A stretch of 34,214 nucleotides of DNA from a virus: positions 1 to 34,214 of IMG/VR virus record IMGVR_UViG_3300028045_000047; one strand, given 5' to 3'. Below the pieces are notes generated by a model that had not been told where the DNA came from, searched no databases, and saw nothing but the letters and a program-made list of their open reading frames with translations. Each line of letters starts with the position of its first letter. The first letter of the stretch is position 1. A program made the position numbers and the translations under genes. This document shows positions 6,065-14,161 of this stretch, in pieces.

Positions 6065-8161
6065 ATGCTAGAACTAGATGAGTTAATGAAGCTTCACGAT
6101 AAGGCATATGATAGCGGATATGATACTCGCCTCAAAGCTGCCGACGATATGGTCTTTGCGTGGGTGAGTCAATGGGACGACACCTATTTATCCCAATCAG
6201 ACATAGGCTACAGGGGTGAGTTCAACATCCTTAGAAAAGCCATGCGCCAAATACTAACAGACCTGACACTAAACCCTGTTCAAGTAGACTTTGACCCTGT
6301 TGACGCAACAGACGCCTCAGGTGCTGACCTTATGGACGGCATGTATAGAGCAGACATGCGTAACAACACCAGCCTTGAAGCCAAGAAGAATGCTAATCAA
6401 GAGGCGGTTGTGTGTGGTGTTGCCGCTTGGGAGTTACGCGCAGAGTGGAAGACTAACAACCCTGATGACGATAGACAGGTTATTAAGCGATGGCCTTTAT
6501 ACGAGGCTAACAATAATGTCATGTGGGATCCAAACGCTAAGCTACTTGATAAGTCTGATGCTACTTATGTTAGTTGCTTAGTTGCTTACTCTGATGATGG
6601 CTACAAGGCGTTAAGAGAAGAGCTGACAGGTGAGTCAGAAGAGGGTGGCGATGCATCGTTTAAGTTCCCAGAGATAAGCTATGTATTCCCGTGGATATCT
6701 GAGGCTAACAAGATTTATGTTACTAGATTCTTTCACCGTGAACTTAAGAAGGTTAAGCACTTCATCTTTGTTGACGGGTTCGGCACGGTTAAATCAGTGG
6801 CCGAACATGAGATGGATGATAAAGAAGACTTCCTTGCTGACAATGGCTATGACCTGATTGATGAGCGCACTATCAATCGATATGTGGTTACTCGATATAT
6901 TGCCAGTGGTGGCGAGATATTAGAGGCTGTTGTTATAGCGGGAGAGCATATACCTATTGTTCCTCAATACGGTGAACGCCAATTTGTTGAGGGTGAAGAA
7001 CATTACGAGGGCATCGTAAGGCTTGCTAAAGACCCTCAGAGGCTGCGTAATTTCCAGCTGTCATACCTTGCCGATATCGTGTCAATGTCTCCCAGAGAGA
7101 AACCTATCTTTACCGCTGAACAAATTCAGGGCTTTGAAGATATGTACGAGCAATCAGGTGCTGACAATAATCTGCCGTACCTGTTGCAGAACGCTCTAGA
7201 CTCTAACGGGCAACCGTTGCCAGTTGGTGCGGTTGGAGGGATTAAAGCCCCTGATGTGCCGCCAGCATTAATGATGAGCATCGCAGAGTCGAGAGTCGCC
7301 GTTGATGATGTTGCGGGCGCTGGATTGCCGCAAGATATAACCGATACCCATTTAAGCGGTAAGGCTGTTCAGGCATTACAGAAACGCATGGACATGCAGT
7401 CATACACTTATCAAGATAACCACAAGTTTGCTATGCGTCGAGATGGTGAGATTTACGCATCAATGGCTAGAGATATCCACGATGTACAGCAAGACGTGAT
7501 ACTGGTCAGACTAGATGGCACAAAGTCAAAAGAGACTATCAACAAAGAGGAAATGAATTACGACACCTTCGAGCGTGAAATATCCAACGACATTAGTAAG
7601 ATGGCCTTTGATGTCTATGCTAATGTTGGCCCGTCATTCGAGTCTGTCAAAGAGCAGAACAAGGAAGAACTGAAAGAGTTGATTAATGGCGTTCCAGCGG
7701 GTAGCACTGAATACATAATGCTATTGAATGAGTACTTTATGCTGATTGACGGAACCAGCTTTAAGGATATCCGCGATTATGGCAGAAAGCAGCTTATATT
7801 AGCTGGAGTCAAAGAGCCTGAGACTGACGAAGAGAAAGCGATGGTAGCTGAATCTCAGCAGAGCCAACAGCCACAAGTTGACCCCGCAATGATGCTAGCA
7901 GCACAAGCGGAAATGCTTAAGGCTCAGAATCAGCAGCAAGAGCTTGGTATTAAGGTAAAAGCTCAAGAAATTGAGATGGCTAGATTGCAACAAGAAGGAT
8001 ACAAGATATCTCTTGATGAGCAGACCAAAGCGGCAGGCATTGGCAAGACCAAGGCAGAGACGATTAACACGATGGTCAAGACTCAGCAGTTATCTACTCA
8101 AACCCAAGGGCAGATGATAGATAATATGCAGAAATTAACGCCGCAAGTGACGGCTGCATAG
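6065..8161 (+). CDS. Portal protein, P22 gp1-like (698 aa)
   Basis: Dodecameric ring at one capsid vertex through which DNA enters and leaves. ATG 6065 lies just after the terminase stop. The 698-residue length and placement match P22 gp1 (about 725 aa). N-terminal region SQWDDTYLSQSDIGYRGEFN and QLSYLADIVSMSPREKPIFT are typical of this portal type. The last 100 residues are a Gln/Ala/Lys-rich coiled coil (QSQQPQVDPAMMLAAQAEM and on), corresponding to the P22 barrel. Nothing is missing. Confidence 0.92.
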   Translation: MLELDELMKLHDKAYDSGYDTRLKAADDMVFAWVSQWDDTYLSQSDIGYRGEFNILRKAMRQILTDLTLNPVQVDFDPVDATDASGADLMDGMYRADMRNNTSLEAKKNANQEAVVCGVAAWELRAEWKTNNPDDDRQVIKRWPLYEANNNVMWDPNAKLLDKSDATYVSCLVAYSDDGYKALREELTGESEEGGDASFKFPEISYVFPWISEANKIYVTRFFHRELKKVKHFIFVDGFGTVKSVAEHEMDDKEDFLADNGYDLIDERTINRYVVTRYIASGGEILEAVVIAGEHIPIVPQYGERQFVEGEEHYEGIVRLAKDPQRLRNFQLSYLADIVSMSPREKPIFTAEQIQGFEDMYEQSGADNNLPYLLQNALDSNGQPLPVGAVGGIKAPDVPPALMMSIAESRVAVDDVAGAGLPQDITDTHLSGKAVQALQKRMDMQSYTYQDNHKFAMRRDGEIYASMARDIHDVQQDVILVRLDGTKSKETINKEEMNYDTFEREISNDISKMAFDVYANVGPSFESVKEQNKEELKELINGVPAGSTEYIMLLNEYFMLIDGTSFKDIRDYGRKQLILAGVKEPETDEEKAMVAESQQSQQPQVDPAMMLAAQAEMLKAQNQQQELGIKVKAQEIEMARLQQEGYKISLDEQTKAAGIGKTKAETINTMVKTQQLSTQTQGQMIDNMQKLTPQVTAA

Positions 8162-8181
8162 CTCAGATATAAGGTGAAGTA

Positions 8182-8454
8182 ATGAATAACGTAATTGATT
8201 TATTTGGTGATAGAGATTTAAAGTCATGCTCTTATTTTGAGTTTGATGATGGGGTTATAGGGCTGGCTATGATAGATAAATCTATATCTATAAAACCTGT
8301 GGATGGTGGCTTAATAAAGGTTGCCCTCGGCCATTCAGAGTTAGTTTTGCCTAGAGATTGTATTGCTGAATTTCTTCATGTGGCTTCCTTGTTTGTCGAT
8401 TCAAAGGGAAAGCATAAGTCAAGTGACAGCCTAGAGCTTGTCTGTATTAACTAG
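8182..8454 (+). CDS. Hypothetical protein (90 aa)
   Basis: ATG 8182 with SD AAGGTGA. Beta-rich acidic protein (CSYFEFDDGVIGLAM, ELVLPRDCIAEFLHVASLF) with no recognised motif. Last gene before an operator-promoter block (8455-8518), so it ends the first part of the virion operon. Confidence 0.65.
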   Translation: MNNVIDLFGDRDLKSCSYFEFDDGVIGLAMIDKSISIKPVDGGLIKVALGHSELVLPRDCIAEFLHVASLFVDSKGKHKSSDSLELVCIN

Positions 8455-8469
8455 CTGGTCTAACCACTA
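8455..8469. promoter_or_regulatory. TGGTTAGACCA operator, site 2
   Basis: CTGGTCTAACCACTA, the dyad in reverse. It lies immediately after the stop of the 90-aa gene and 21 bases upstream of the -35 at 8490, a position suited to an activator. Confidence 0.55.
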
Positions 8470-8489
8470 CCTAAATCACCATTAAGGGC

Positions 8490-8518
8490 TTTACAGTCCT
8501 TTTTGTTGGCTGTACTAT
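8490..8518 (+). promoter_or_regulatory. Promoter of the 8556-9870 accessory cluster
   Basis: TTTACA (8490-8495), 17-base spacer, TACTAT (8513-8518). Expected start of transcription is near 8525, 31 bases before the next ATG. An operator dyad lies upstream. Confidence 0.6.
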
Positions 8519-8555
8519 TAGAACTAATTCGAACAACACTAAAGGAATCAAATAA

Positions 8556-8762
8556 ATGAAAACACTTGAAGAGTTAAGGATTATATCTGATTTAGCTGGC
8601 AATGCTTTTGGTAAAGCTGTCTCTGATGCTCGTGATATTAATGTTGATGGGGGTACTGCTTGCGATGCCCTTAAGGCTGCGCTTGATGTTAAAGAGGCTT
8701 CTAATAATGCTAGAGCTGCCAGTGTCAACTATATGAAAGCACTAAAGGATTCAAAAAAATGA
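8556..8762 (+). CDS. Small helical protein (68 aa)
   Basis: ATG 8556, in the SD-poor leader AAAGGAATCAAATAA (AAGGA present). An Ala/Asp-rich all-helical protein (SDLAGNAFGKAVSDARD, ACDALKAALDVKEASNNAR). No family recognised. It overlaps the next start by four bases (ATGA), so it is coupled to the Phd-like gene; a toxin-antitoxin pairing was considered, but nothing in the sequence supports toxicity. Confidence 0.6.
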   Translation: MKTLEELRIISDLAGNAFGKAVSDARDINVDGGTACDALKAALDVKEASNNARAASVNYMKALKDSKK

Positions 8763-8983
8763 CCTACCAAGCGTTTTCATCAAGCCAGTTAAGCCGTAAG
8801 CCAGCCGAAGTATTTGAAGCGGCTAGAAATGGCGAGGCAGTAATTCAGTTAAAGAGAACTAACGGCGAAGTGATAGAGGAGTTTTTTTTAACTCCTTGCG
8901 TTACCACTGTAGAAGATGGGTACGATATAGTTAGAGATAGTAAAGGTAAGTTGATTTCAGTCACAAATCATATGGGTAAATGA
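8759..8983 (+). CDS. Phd/YefM-like orphan antitoxin fold (74 aa)
   Basis: Residues 4-45 (FSSSQLSRKPAEVFEAARNG, then AVIQLKRTNGEVIEEFFL) match the Phd/YefM pattern: a strand, a helix ending in A-x-x-G, then a strand with the R and a following helix or strand. Phd-family proteins bind operator DNA as dimers and, through a C-terminal tail, a toxin. The tail here (VTTVEDGYDIVRDSKGKLISVTNHMGK) is short and no RelE, Doc or PIN toxin is adjacent. Likely an orphan regulator or an antitoxin mimic. A second similar protein is at 29415-29576. Confidence 0.6.
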   Translation: MTYQAFSSSQLSRKPAEVFEAARNGEAVIQLKRTNGEVIEEFFLTPCVTTVEDGYDIVRDSKGKLISVTNHMGK

Positions 8984-9141
8984 TGAATCTAAAGAATGTA
9001 AATAAGCGTTTTGTTATCGGTGTCTTAATGGTGTTTGCTAGGTTGACATCCCTCAGGTTCTTGGCGGTGCTTCTATTTGTGATGCTATTGGGGTTTGCTT
9101 TTTTGGTGGCGTTGCTAGTGCTGGCGCGCTTTTTATTATAA
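8983..9141 (+). CDS. Hydrophobic membrane peptide (52 aa)
   Basis: ATG 8983 shares a base with the preceding TGA (TGATG), so it is coupled. A basic N-terminus (MNLKNVNKRF) is followed by one or two hydrophobic stretches (VIGVLMVFA and the long LRFLAVLLFVMLLGFAFLVA region) and ends LARFLL. It contains no recognised motif. Membrane-inserting phage peptide of unknown purpose. Confidence 0.55.
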   Translation: MNLKNVNKRFVIGVLMVFARLTSLRFLAVLLFVMLLGFAFLVALLVLARFLL

Positions 9142-9162
9142 ATAACGATTAGGGGTAGAGTG

Positions 9163-9690
9163 ATGAACGGAATTTTTAAGTGTATTGATGGTACTATGAG
9201 TAAAGCTCCTTTTAGTCAGAAAGGTGTTGCAATTGACAGGGTTGAAGCCGCCATAACAACCTTAACGGGCATGGATTATACATTCAATGGTGGCACTCAC
9301 TGGAAGCCACCACTAGGAGTTAAGCCAGTATTCACACAGGCAATGGCAGATGCTGGAGGGTTACCGCCTGTTGGTATGAAATGCCTTCACACTGGGCTTA
9401 TCAATGATTACGAAAACCCATTTAACATAAAGGATGGTGTCGAAGTTGAAATATTAATGAGTTATGGGGGTGGGGTTATCTTTAGGTGTGCAAAACATAA
9501 TGATAATGGTCTTGTCGTAGATTTCACTCAAAACTCTAGGCATTTTAAACCACTACCAACAGAGCGAGACGTAATCATTGACGACATTGAGAATATCATT
9601 GCCTCACAAGGATTTCTAAACAAGGACAACATTACCTACCAGATGGCTAACCTAATATACGATGCTGGTTATCGTAAATCAGATAAGTGA
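9163..9690 (+). CDS. Hypothetical protein (175 aa)
   Basis: ATG 9163 chosen over GTG 9160; AGGGG lies ten bases before it. The N-terminal two-thirds is beta-rich (ADAGGLPPVGMKCLHTGL, VEVEILMSYGGGVIFRC), and the C-terminus is helical (ERDVIIDDIENIIASQGFL). The layout recalls proteins found in many gammaproteobacterial phages that combine a small beta barrel with a helical tail. No function is assigned. Confidence 0.65.
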   Translation: MNGIFKCIDGTMSKAPFSQKGVAIDRVEAAITTLTGMDYTFNGGTHWKPPLGVKPVFTQAMADAGGLPPVGMKCLHTGLINDYENPFNIKDGVEVEILMSYGGGVIFRCAKHNDNGLVVDFTQNSRHFKPLPTERDVIIDDIENIIASQGFLNKDNITYQMANLIYDAGYRKSDK

Positions 9691-9699
9691 TATATTTTA

Positions 9700-9870
9700 A
9701 TGAAATACAACTGCTCAGTATGCACTAAAGACCTACATGACCAAGACAGTGTTTTTAGCTGGACTCCTTTCGCCTGCCCATCAAGCGAAGACGAAAAGAA
9801 GGTTGTCACGGTGATGCATTATGCTTGTGAGAACTGTTACTGCTTCATTGCTAAAGCAAGAGGTCAGTGA
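9700..9870 (+). CDS. Small zinc-ribbon-like protein (56 aa)
   Basis: ATG 9700 lies nine bases after the previous stop, with no strong SD. CSVC near residue 5 and CENC near residue 44, 35 residues later, make a four-cysteine metal site (C-x2-C ... C-x2-C). Unknown role; last gene before the 9934 terminator. Confidence 0.5.
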   Translation: MKYNCSVCTKDLHDQDSVFSWTPFACPSSEDEKKVVTVMHYACENCYCFIAKARGQ

Positions 9871-9933
9871 TAACATCAAAAAACAGGCATCAAGCCTTAC
9901 GCAGCTTCAGTATACAAACTTAGCTACGTGATT

Positions 9934-9965
9934 AATCCGCTGACCCAATATTCAGCGGATTTTTT
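9934..9965 (+). terminator. Strong intrinsic terminator
   Basis: Stem AATCCGCTGA/TCAGCGGATT with an eight-base loop, then a T run. It ends the accessory cluster. Virion transcription from 3902 would have to pass it, or restart downstream, to reach scaffold and coat. Confidence 0.85.
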
Positions 9966-10288
9966 AATGCCTGAATTTCATAAATAAAAGTTACTCACTA
10001 AAGCTTGGTTTACGTAGTACTTGTGGGCTAGCATGTTAAAACTACATAAAGTTTGTCTTCAGTTGACTTAATTATTTTTTAAATAAGCGGTGTAGCAGTT
10101 ATTATCATTGTATTAATATTTCTCATATATTCCCTTGAACTCAGATAAGCCCTAGATTAATCACTAGGGCTTTTTTGTGCCTGAAATTCAGCAATTAGCA
10201 AAATCAACCATTTAATAGTAAAATAAACATACACCTCCTAGCTGGTGTATTAACTAGGGTTATCGTTTGCACTTACGAGGATAATAAA
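9966..10288. other. Gene-free leader region upstream of scaffold
   Basis: No ORF is seen. It holds the terminator at 10147, an isolated TTGACT at 10063-10068 without a good -10, and a hairpin ATACACC/GGTGTAT at 10229-10250, about 40 bases before the scaffold start. The hairpin is in the probable scaffold-coat mRNA leader and may stabilise it. No clear promoter could be placed. Confidence 0.4.
10147..10176 (+). terminator. Intrinsic terminator upstream of scaffold
   Basis: Stem AAGCCCTAG/CTAGGGCTT, loop ATTAATCA, then six T. Second terminator within 220 bases, so the capsid block is well insulated from upstream transcription unless antitermination acts. Confidence 0.85.
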
Positions 10289-11335
10289 GTGACAGTTACT
10301 AAATCGCTGAAAGAGCTAAAAGAAGAAAACGCCAAAGATGACACGACTGAAGTTGAAACTGTTGAAGACACGCAAAGTCTTGATACTGTTATTGCAACAA
10401 CTGAAGAAGTTGAACACGAGGCGGTCGATACTGAATTAGACGCTGACACAGAGCCTAGTGATGTTGAAGTTGAATCTTGGATGCAAACCGAGGAAGCGAA
10501 CTCGGATAATGACCAGAAGAGCGGGTTTAAACCTAATCATGAAGCCGCCAAGACCCGTAAAAGGCTAAAGGCTAAGCTGAATGAAAAGGATGGCGAGTTA
10601 GAGTCTATGCGAGCCGAGCTTGAACAATTACGTTCAGCAAAGGCAGAACCACAGGCGACATCATTACCACCACGACCCAAGCGCGAAGACTTTGATTATG
10701 ATGATGACAAGTATGATGCAGCCGTTGATGACTGGAACGACAAAAAGATAGATGAGAGGTTTAAAACTAACTCACAGAAGTCTAACGAATCCCGACAGCA
10801 AGAAGCAGCAGCACAAGCCAGAGTCAAGCAAGTTGAGACAAGCCTCAATGGTCATTATGGTAGAGTAGAAAAATTAGTCGGTACTGGTAAAGTATCTCAA
10901 GACGCTTACGATTCGGCAGAAACAAACGTTCGTAACGCCATGGAGATTATACACCCGAACATGGGTGACCAAGTGACCGACAACTTAATAACGACACTTA
11001 ACAATATCGGTGAAGGTAGTGAGAAAGTAATGTACCAACTTGGCGTTAACCCGTCTAAATTGTTAGAGCTTAAGAATAAGATTGCTGAAGACCCTAGCGG
11101 TTTTACTGCGGTTGCTTACTTAGGTTCGTTGCAGGCTCAGATATCGACACCAACTCGTAAACGAAGCTCAGCGCCAAAGCCAACATCCAATGTAGGCGGA
11201 GAAGCGGGAGCAAATGGTCAAGCTGGAACTATGCAGAAAGCTTATAAAAAAGCTGGCGAGTCTAACGATATACAGGCTCGAATTAGCCTTAAGCGTAAAG
11301 CAAAGTCTCAAGGCATTGACACAAGCAATTGGTAA
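10289..11335 (+). CDS. Scaffolding protein candidate (348 aa)
   Basis: Directs coat assembly and leaves the procapsid before DNA fills it. GTG 10289 follows GAGGA at spacing about 8. Residues 1-75 are very acidic, 80-125 form a charged coiled coil (AAKTRKRLKAKLNEKDGEL), and the C-terminus is basic (ISLKRKAKSQGIDTSNW), like the coat-binding end of P22 gp8. Placed between the portal block and the coat. Called from composition, length (P22 gp8 is about 303 aa) and order, since sequence similarity is weak. Confidence 0.75.
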   Translation: MTVTKSLKELKEENAKDDTTEVETVEDTQSLDTVIATTEEVEHEAVDTELDADTEPSDVEVESWMQTEEANSDNDQKSGFKPNHEAAKTRKRLKAKLNEKDGELESMRAELEQLRSAKAEPQATSLPPRPKREDFDYDDDKYDAAVDDWNDKKIDERFKTNSQKSNESRQQEAAAQARVKQVETSLNGHYGRVEKLVGTGKVSQDAYDSAETNVRNAMEIIHPNMGDQVTDNLITTLNNIGEGSEKVMYQLGVNPSKLLELKNKIAEDPSGFTAVAYLGSLQAQISTPTRKRSSAPKPTSNVGGEAGANGQAGTMQKAYKKAGESNDIQARISLKRKAKSQGIDTSNW

Positions 11336-11353
11336 TCTAAAGGAAAATTAATC

Positions 11354-12628
11354 ATGGCTAGTACAGGTAAAATCGCAGAAGTCCTCTTCGAGAATGCGCT
11401 AGAAACATACGAAGAGCAAAACCAGTTAGTAAAGAAGACTGACGTATTCACACCAGATAGTGGTGACATGCAGAACGCTAACAACGTAATTTGGCGCCCT
11501 GTTGAGCAACACGCTCCAATTCTTGACGGCTTTGACCTTACTGGAAAAGAGCAAGAAATTATTGAAGAGACTTACCCAGCAATTCTCGGTAACCCAAAGA
11601 ACGATTTTGTTCAGCAACGTATCGACCAAATGCGTGATACTCGCTTTTGGGAGCGTCGCGGAAAAGCTTCAGGTCGTCAACAGGCTACCGAGCTAAACAA
11701 GTCTATCGCTAACCTAGTTAAAAATGGCGGCTCACTTCATTACCGCTCAGATGTAACTAGTGGTTTTGACTTCATCTCAGAAGGGCAAGCTATCCTTAAT
11801 GAGCGTCAAGGTAAGCAAACTGAACGCTGTTTTATCTTGAATGACCGTGATACTAAACGTTATGCTCAAGACCTAGCTAGCCGTGAAACGCTAAAAGGTC
11901 GCCCCGCTGATACTTGGGCTACTGGTCAGATTGGCTCTAACGTTGCTGAATTTGATATCTATACAGGTTCTTACTTGCCAAACATTACTGGTGGCGCGGC
12001 TCAAACCGCAACTACGGCAGCGGCAAGCTTTAAGCCTGAAGGTGGCGCAGTAGACGCGCTAACTCACGCTGTAACCAACGTTGATTACCGTGTGGCGACT
12101 CTTGCTGTAGCCGACTCAAGCGTATTTAATATTGGCGATAAGGTCACTATCAATAACTCTGGAGTATCAATTAAATCTATCGGTGTTAGTGACAAGAATG
12201 CAACAAGTCAACCAATGACCTTTACTGTTGCAGCTAAGCCAAGTGGAACATCACTTACCATATGGCCTAAGCCTATCGCTCTAGATGATACCCCAGCGCT
12301 TGACGAAACAGAGCTAGCTTACGCTAACGTTGACACCACTATTACAAGTGGTGCGCTCGTTGTACGAACTAACATTGACGCAAATGTTAAGGTCAATCTG
12401 TTTTATGACCGAGATTCAATCGAAGTTGTTGGCGGTGAAGTTCCTATGTCGCTACTTCAGCAGTATGATGGAATGAAGGTTATTAGCGAGACGCTAAGCA
12501 ACGGTTTAAATATGTATATGATTTATGACGCTAACATGGTCACAATGAATCTACGTTACCGCTTGTTTACTTGGTATGGGCTAACGATGAAAGACCCTTC
12601 ACGCGCGGGTATTGCTACTACTTTCTAA
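11354..12628 (+). CDS. Major capsid protein, P22 coat type (424 aa)
   Basis: Forms the icosahedral shell. Start ATG 11354 with AAAGGAAAATTAATC. Length equals P22 gp5 (430 aa). Recognisable parts: VIWRPVEQHAPILDGFDLT near residues 46-64, the D-rich FNIGDKVTINNSGVSIKS insertion-domain region around 258-275, and WPKPIALDDTPALDETELAYANVDT around 302-326, matching the P22 sequence of the same place. HK97 fold with an I-domain is inferred from this family. Codon choice looks more biased than in neighbours, as expected for a highly expressed gene. Confidence 0.93.
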   Translation: MASTGKIAEVLFENALETYEEQNQLVKKTDVFTPDSGDMQNANNVIWRPVEQHAPILDGFDLTGKEQEIIEETYPAILGNPKNDFVQQRIDQMRDTRFWERRGKASGRQQATELNKSIANLVKNGGSLHYRSDVTSGFDFISEGQAILNERQGKQTERCFILNDRDTKRYAQDLASRETLKGRPADTWATGQIGSNVAEFDIYTGSYLPNITGGAAQTATTAAASFKPEGGAVDALTHAVTNVDYRVATLAVADSSVFNIGDKVTINNSGVSIKSIGVSDKNATSQPMTFTVAAKPSGTSLTIWPKPIALDDTPALDETELAYANVDTTITSGALVVRTNIDANVKVNLFYDRDSIEVVGGEVPMSLLQQYDGMKVISETLSNGLNMYMIYDANMVTMNLRYRLFTWYGLTMKDPSRAGIATTF

Positions 12629-12646
12629 CTACTATCAATAATAAAT

Positions 12647-12668
12647 AAAGGGGATTAAGTTCCCCTTT
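12647..12668 (+). terminator. Hairpin after coat gene
   Basis: Stem AAAGGGGA/TCCCCTTT, loop TTAAGT, with a poor T tract (ATACTTTATA). Likely a partial terminator or 3'-end stabiliser that keeps coat mRNA more abundant than the downstream tail genes. Confidence 0.7.
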
Positions 12669-12691
12669 ATACTTTATACAGGACTTTAAAA

Positions 12692-12943
12692 ATGGCTTGC
12701 TATTTGTACAAAAAAGATGAGAACGGTGATATAGTTAAGGAAGAGTGTATAGCTCAAGACGTTGCTAATATGCTTAATCATGGTTACAAGTCTTCACCTG
12801 ATGATTTTTTAGAAGGTGATTTAAATGATGATGGCGAAGTAACCAACGAGGAAGTCAGACAGGCAGCTAAGGACGCTGGGGTTGATAAGTGGGAAACGGC
12901 TAGAATCAGCACCCTCAGAAGAGAATTAGGATATGACGACTAG
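12692..12943 (+). CDS. Small EF-hand-type calcium-loop protein (83 aa)
   Basis: Start ATG 12692 with AGGA SD. Residues 43-54 read D-L-N-D-D-G-E-V-T-N-E-E: acids or Asn at loop positions 1, 3, 5, Gly at 6, hydrophobic at 8, Glu at 12, the canonical EF-hand (dockerin-like) calcium loop, flanked by helices. N-terminal MACYLYKKDENGDIV is a beta hairpin. It lies between coat and the gp4-like gene, overlapping the latter by 11 bases, so a head-neck role with a calcium-stabilised fold is inferred. Not an established P22 component. Confidence 0.7.
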   Translation: MACYLYKKDENGDIVKEECIAQDVANMLNHGYKSSPDDFLEGDLNDDGEVTNEEVRQAAKDAGVDKWETARISTLRRELGYDD

Positions 12944-13646
12944 AACCAAAGGCTATATAGTTGATGAGGCATTTAACTTATTAGCAATTAGCGGCCTTAC
13001 CACTGTGCCAACCGCTGGAGAGGTTGAGCGAGCGCTTAACAGGCTCGAAGATATGATGTACGAGTTGCAGTCTAGAAACATATGCAGCTCTTATGTCTTC
13101 GAAGATTTTCCAGATGCTAACACTGAGTCTGGCATACATCCCGCCTTTACCAACGCAGCTTCAACCAATGTAGCGGCAAGAATAGCTTCTAGTTATGGCA
13201 GACCACTAACAGGCGATATAGCCCTGCAAGCAAGGCAGTCTATGTCTAACTGGTCAGCCAGAACAGCAAGAGTTAACCCCATCAATCCACCATCAAGACA
13301 GCCTAGAGGTTCGGGCAATACGTTTAGATGGCAGAATTGGTATAGATACTATAGGATTGAGGACAACGCGCCGATTAGCTGTAGCACTCTTGAAATTAAG
13401 GTTGATGAAATTAATGGATTTATCATTGATTTTAGTTTGTACCTTAAAGAGAATGAGGTTATCTCATCCTACACAAAGGAAGTAACCAACGGCCTTGAAT
13501 TGCTAGCAGACTCAAACACTGATACCACCATAAACTTAGAACAAGTTAAGGGTGTTCAGGGTGGGTACAACACAATTCTATTAACTATTACAACTGACCT
13601 TGGTCGCGTAAATCCTCATGTAGTCAATTTCAATGTAACTCAATGA
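12933..13646 (+). CDS. Head-tail adaptor, P22 gp4-like (237 aa)
   Basis: Ring below the portal that completes the head after packaging. Residues 1-140 contain MTTRTKGYIVDEAFNLLAI, NRLEDMMYELQSRNI and a helical core as in P22 gp4. After a basic stretch (NPPSRQPRG) a separate beta-sandwich follows (about 150-237, ending VNPHVVNFNVTQ) that the 166-aa P22 protein lacks; it looks Ig-like. Overlaps the EF-hand gene. The extension probably lies on the outside of the neck (inference). Confidence 0.8.
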   Translation: MTTRTKGYIVDEAFNLLAISGLTTVPTAGEVERALNRLEDMMYELQSRNICSSYVFEDFPDANTESGIHPAFTNAASTNVAARIASSYGRPLTGDIALQARQSMSNWSARTARVNPINPPSRQPRGSGNTFRWQNWYRYYRIEDNAPISCSTLEIKVDEINGFIIDFSLYLKENEVISSYTKEVTNGLELLADSNTDTTINLEQVKGVQGGYNTILLTITTDLGRVNPHVVNFNVTQ

Positions 13647-13649
13647 CAA

Positions 13650-13669
13650 ATAGCGGCTTGGGCCGCTAT
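13650..13669 (+). other. Intergenic hairpin without T tract
   Basis: Perfect stem ATAGCGGC/GCCGCTAT with loop TTGG, directly after the gp4-like stop. It sits 17 bases before the next start and just ahead of its TAAGGA SD. A processing or stability element is likely. Confidence 0.55.
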
Positions 13670-13686
13670 GTCAGTAAGGACATATT

Positions 13687-13986
13687 ATGACAGTTCACAC
13701 GCTAGACATAGCACTGACAAACCAAGTATTAGTATCTAAAGATAAGGGCGGATTGCAGCGACATATTGCCGTTGAGGCCTTTGGAAGCTCCCCAGTTGGA
13801 ACGCTAGTACTTACCGCTAAAGCGCCTGGCTCGGGAGTCTTTGAAGCCATACCAGACGGGACTATTGACCTATCCGCTCCTACATCGGTTCAGGTTCAAG
13901 GGGCTATCTCTGAAATTAATGTAAATCTTGCTGGCGTAACTGGCATAGACCAAATAATTGTCGCGGATACTCAGAGGATGCTCTAA
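13687..13986 (+). CDS. Small beta-rich virion protein candidate (99 aa)
   Basis: ATG 13687, SD TAAGGA. An all-beta protein (HTLDIALTNQVLVSKDKGGL, GTLVLTAKAPGSGVFEA, VQVQGAISEINVNLAGVTG) with few charged residues, the appearance of an Ig-like or decoration domain. In the neck-gene cluster and overlapping the next start (TAATG). A capsid decoration or neck protein is inferred only from fold type and location. Confidence 0.6.
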   Translation: MTVHTLDIALTNQVLVSKDKGGLQRHIAVEAFGSSPVGTLVLTAKAPGSGVFEAIPDGTIDLSAPTSVQVQGAISEINVNLAGVTGIDQIIVADTQRML

Positions 13987-14159
13987 TGCCTTATACCTCT
14001 ACAAAAGGTTACGGATCTAGTGCTGGTTACACCTCTATATCTGGATTTAAATCATCATCAGGGTTTAACCCTACACCCCCATCAAATAACATAATAACTA
14101 CTTTGTCAGATCCTGAAATAACCACTTTAGACAACAACATTATTCACACAGGGAGTTAG
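13986..14159 (+). CDS. Ser/Gly/Tyr-rich small protein (57 aa)
   Basis: Starts in the TAATG overlap with the preceding stop. Low-complexity sequence: MPYTSTKGYGSSAGYTSISG, then FKSSSGF repeats and NNIITTLSDPEITTL. The SG-aromatic pattern suggests a flexible linker-type virion peptide. No family recognised. Confidence 0.5.
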   Translation: MPYTSTKGYGSSAGYTSISGFKSSSGFNPTPPSNNIITTLSDPEITTLDNNIIHTGS

Positions 14160-14161
14160 TC

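Noticed and set aside
8556-8983. Toxin-antitoxin pair (68-aa protein plus Phd-like protein)
   Set aside because: The 68-aa Ala/Asp-rich helical protein has no feature of RelE, Doc or PIN toxins. Gene coupling alone is not enough.
9966-10288. Promoter at TTGACT 10063
   Set aside because: No acceptable -10 at 15-19 bases. Left as an uncertain leader region.
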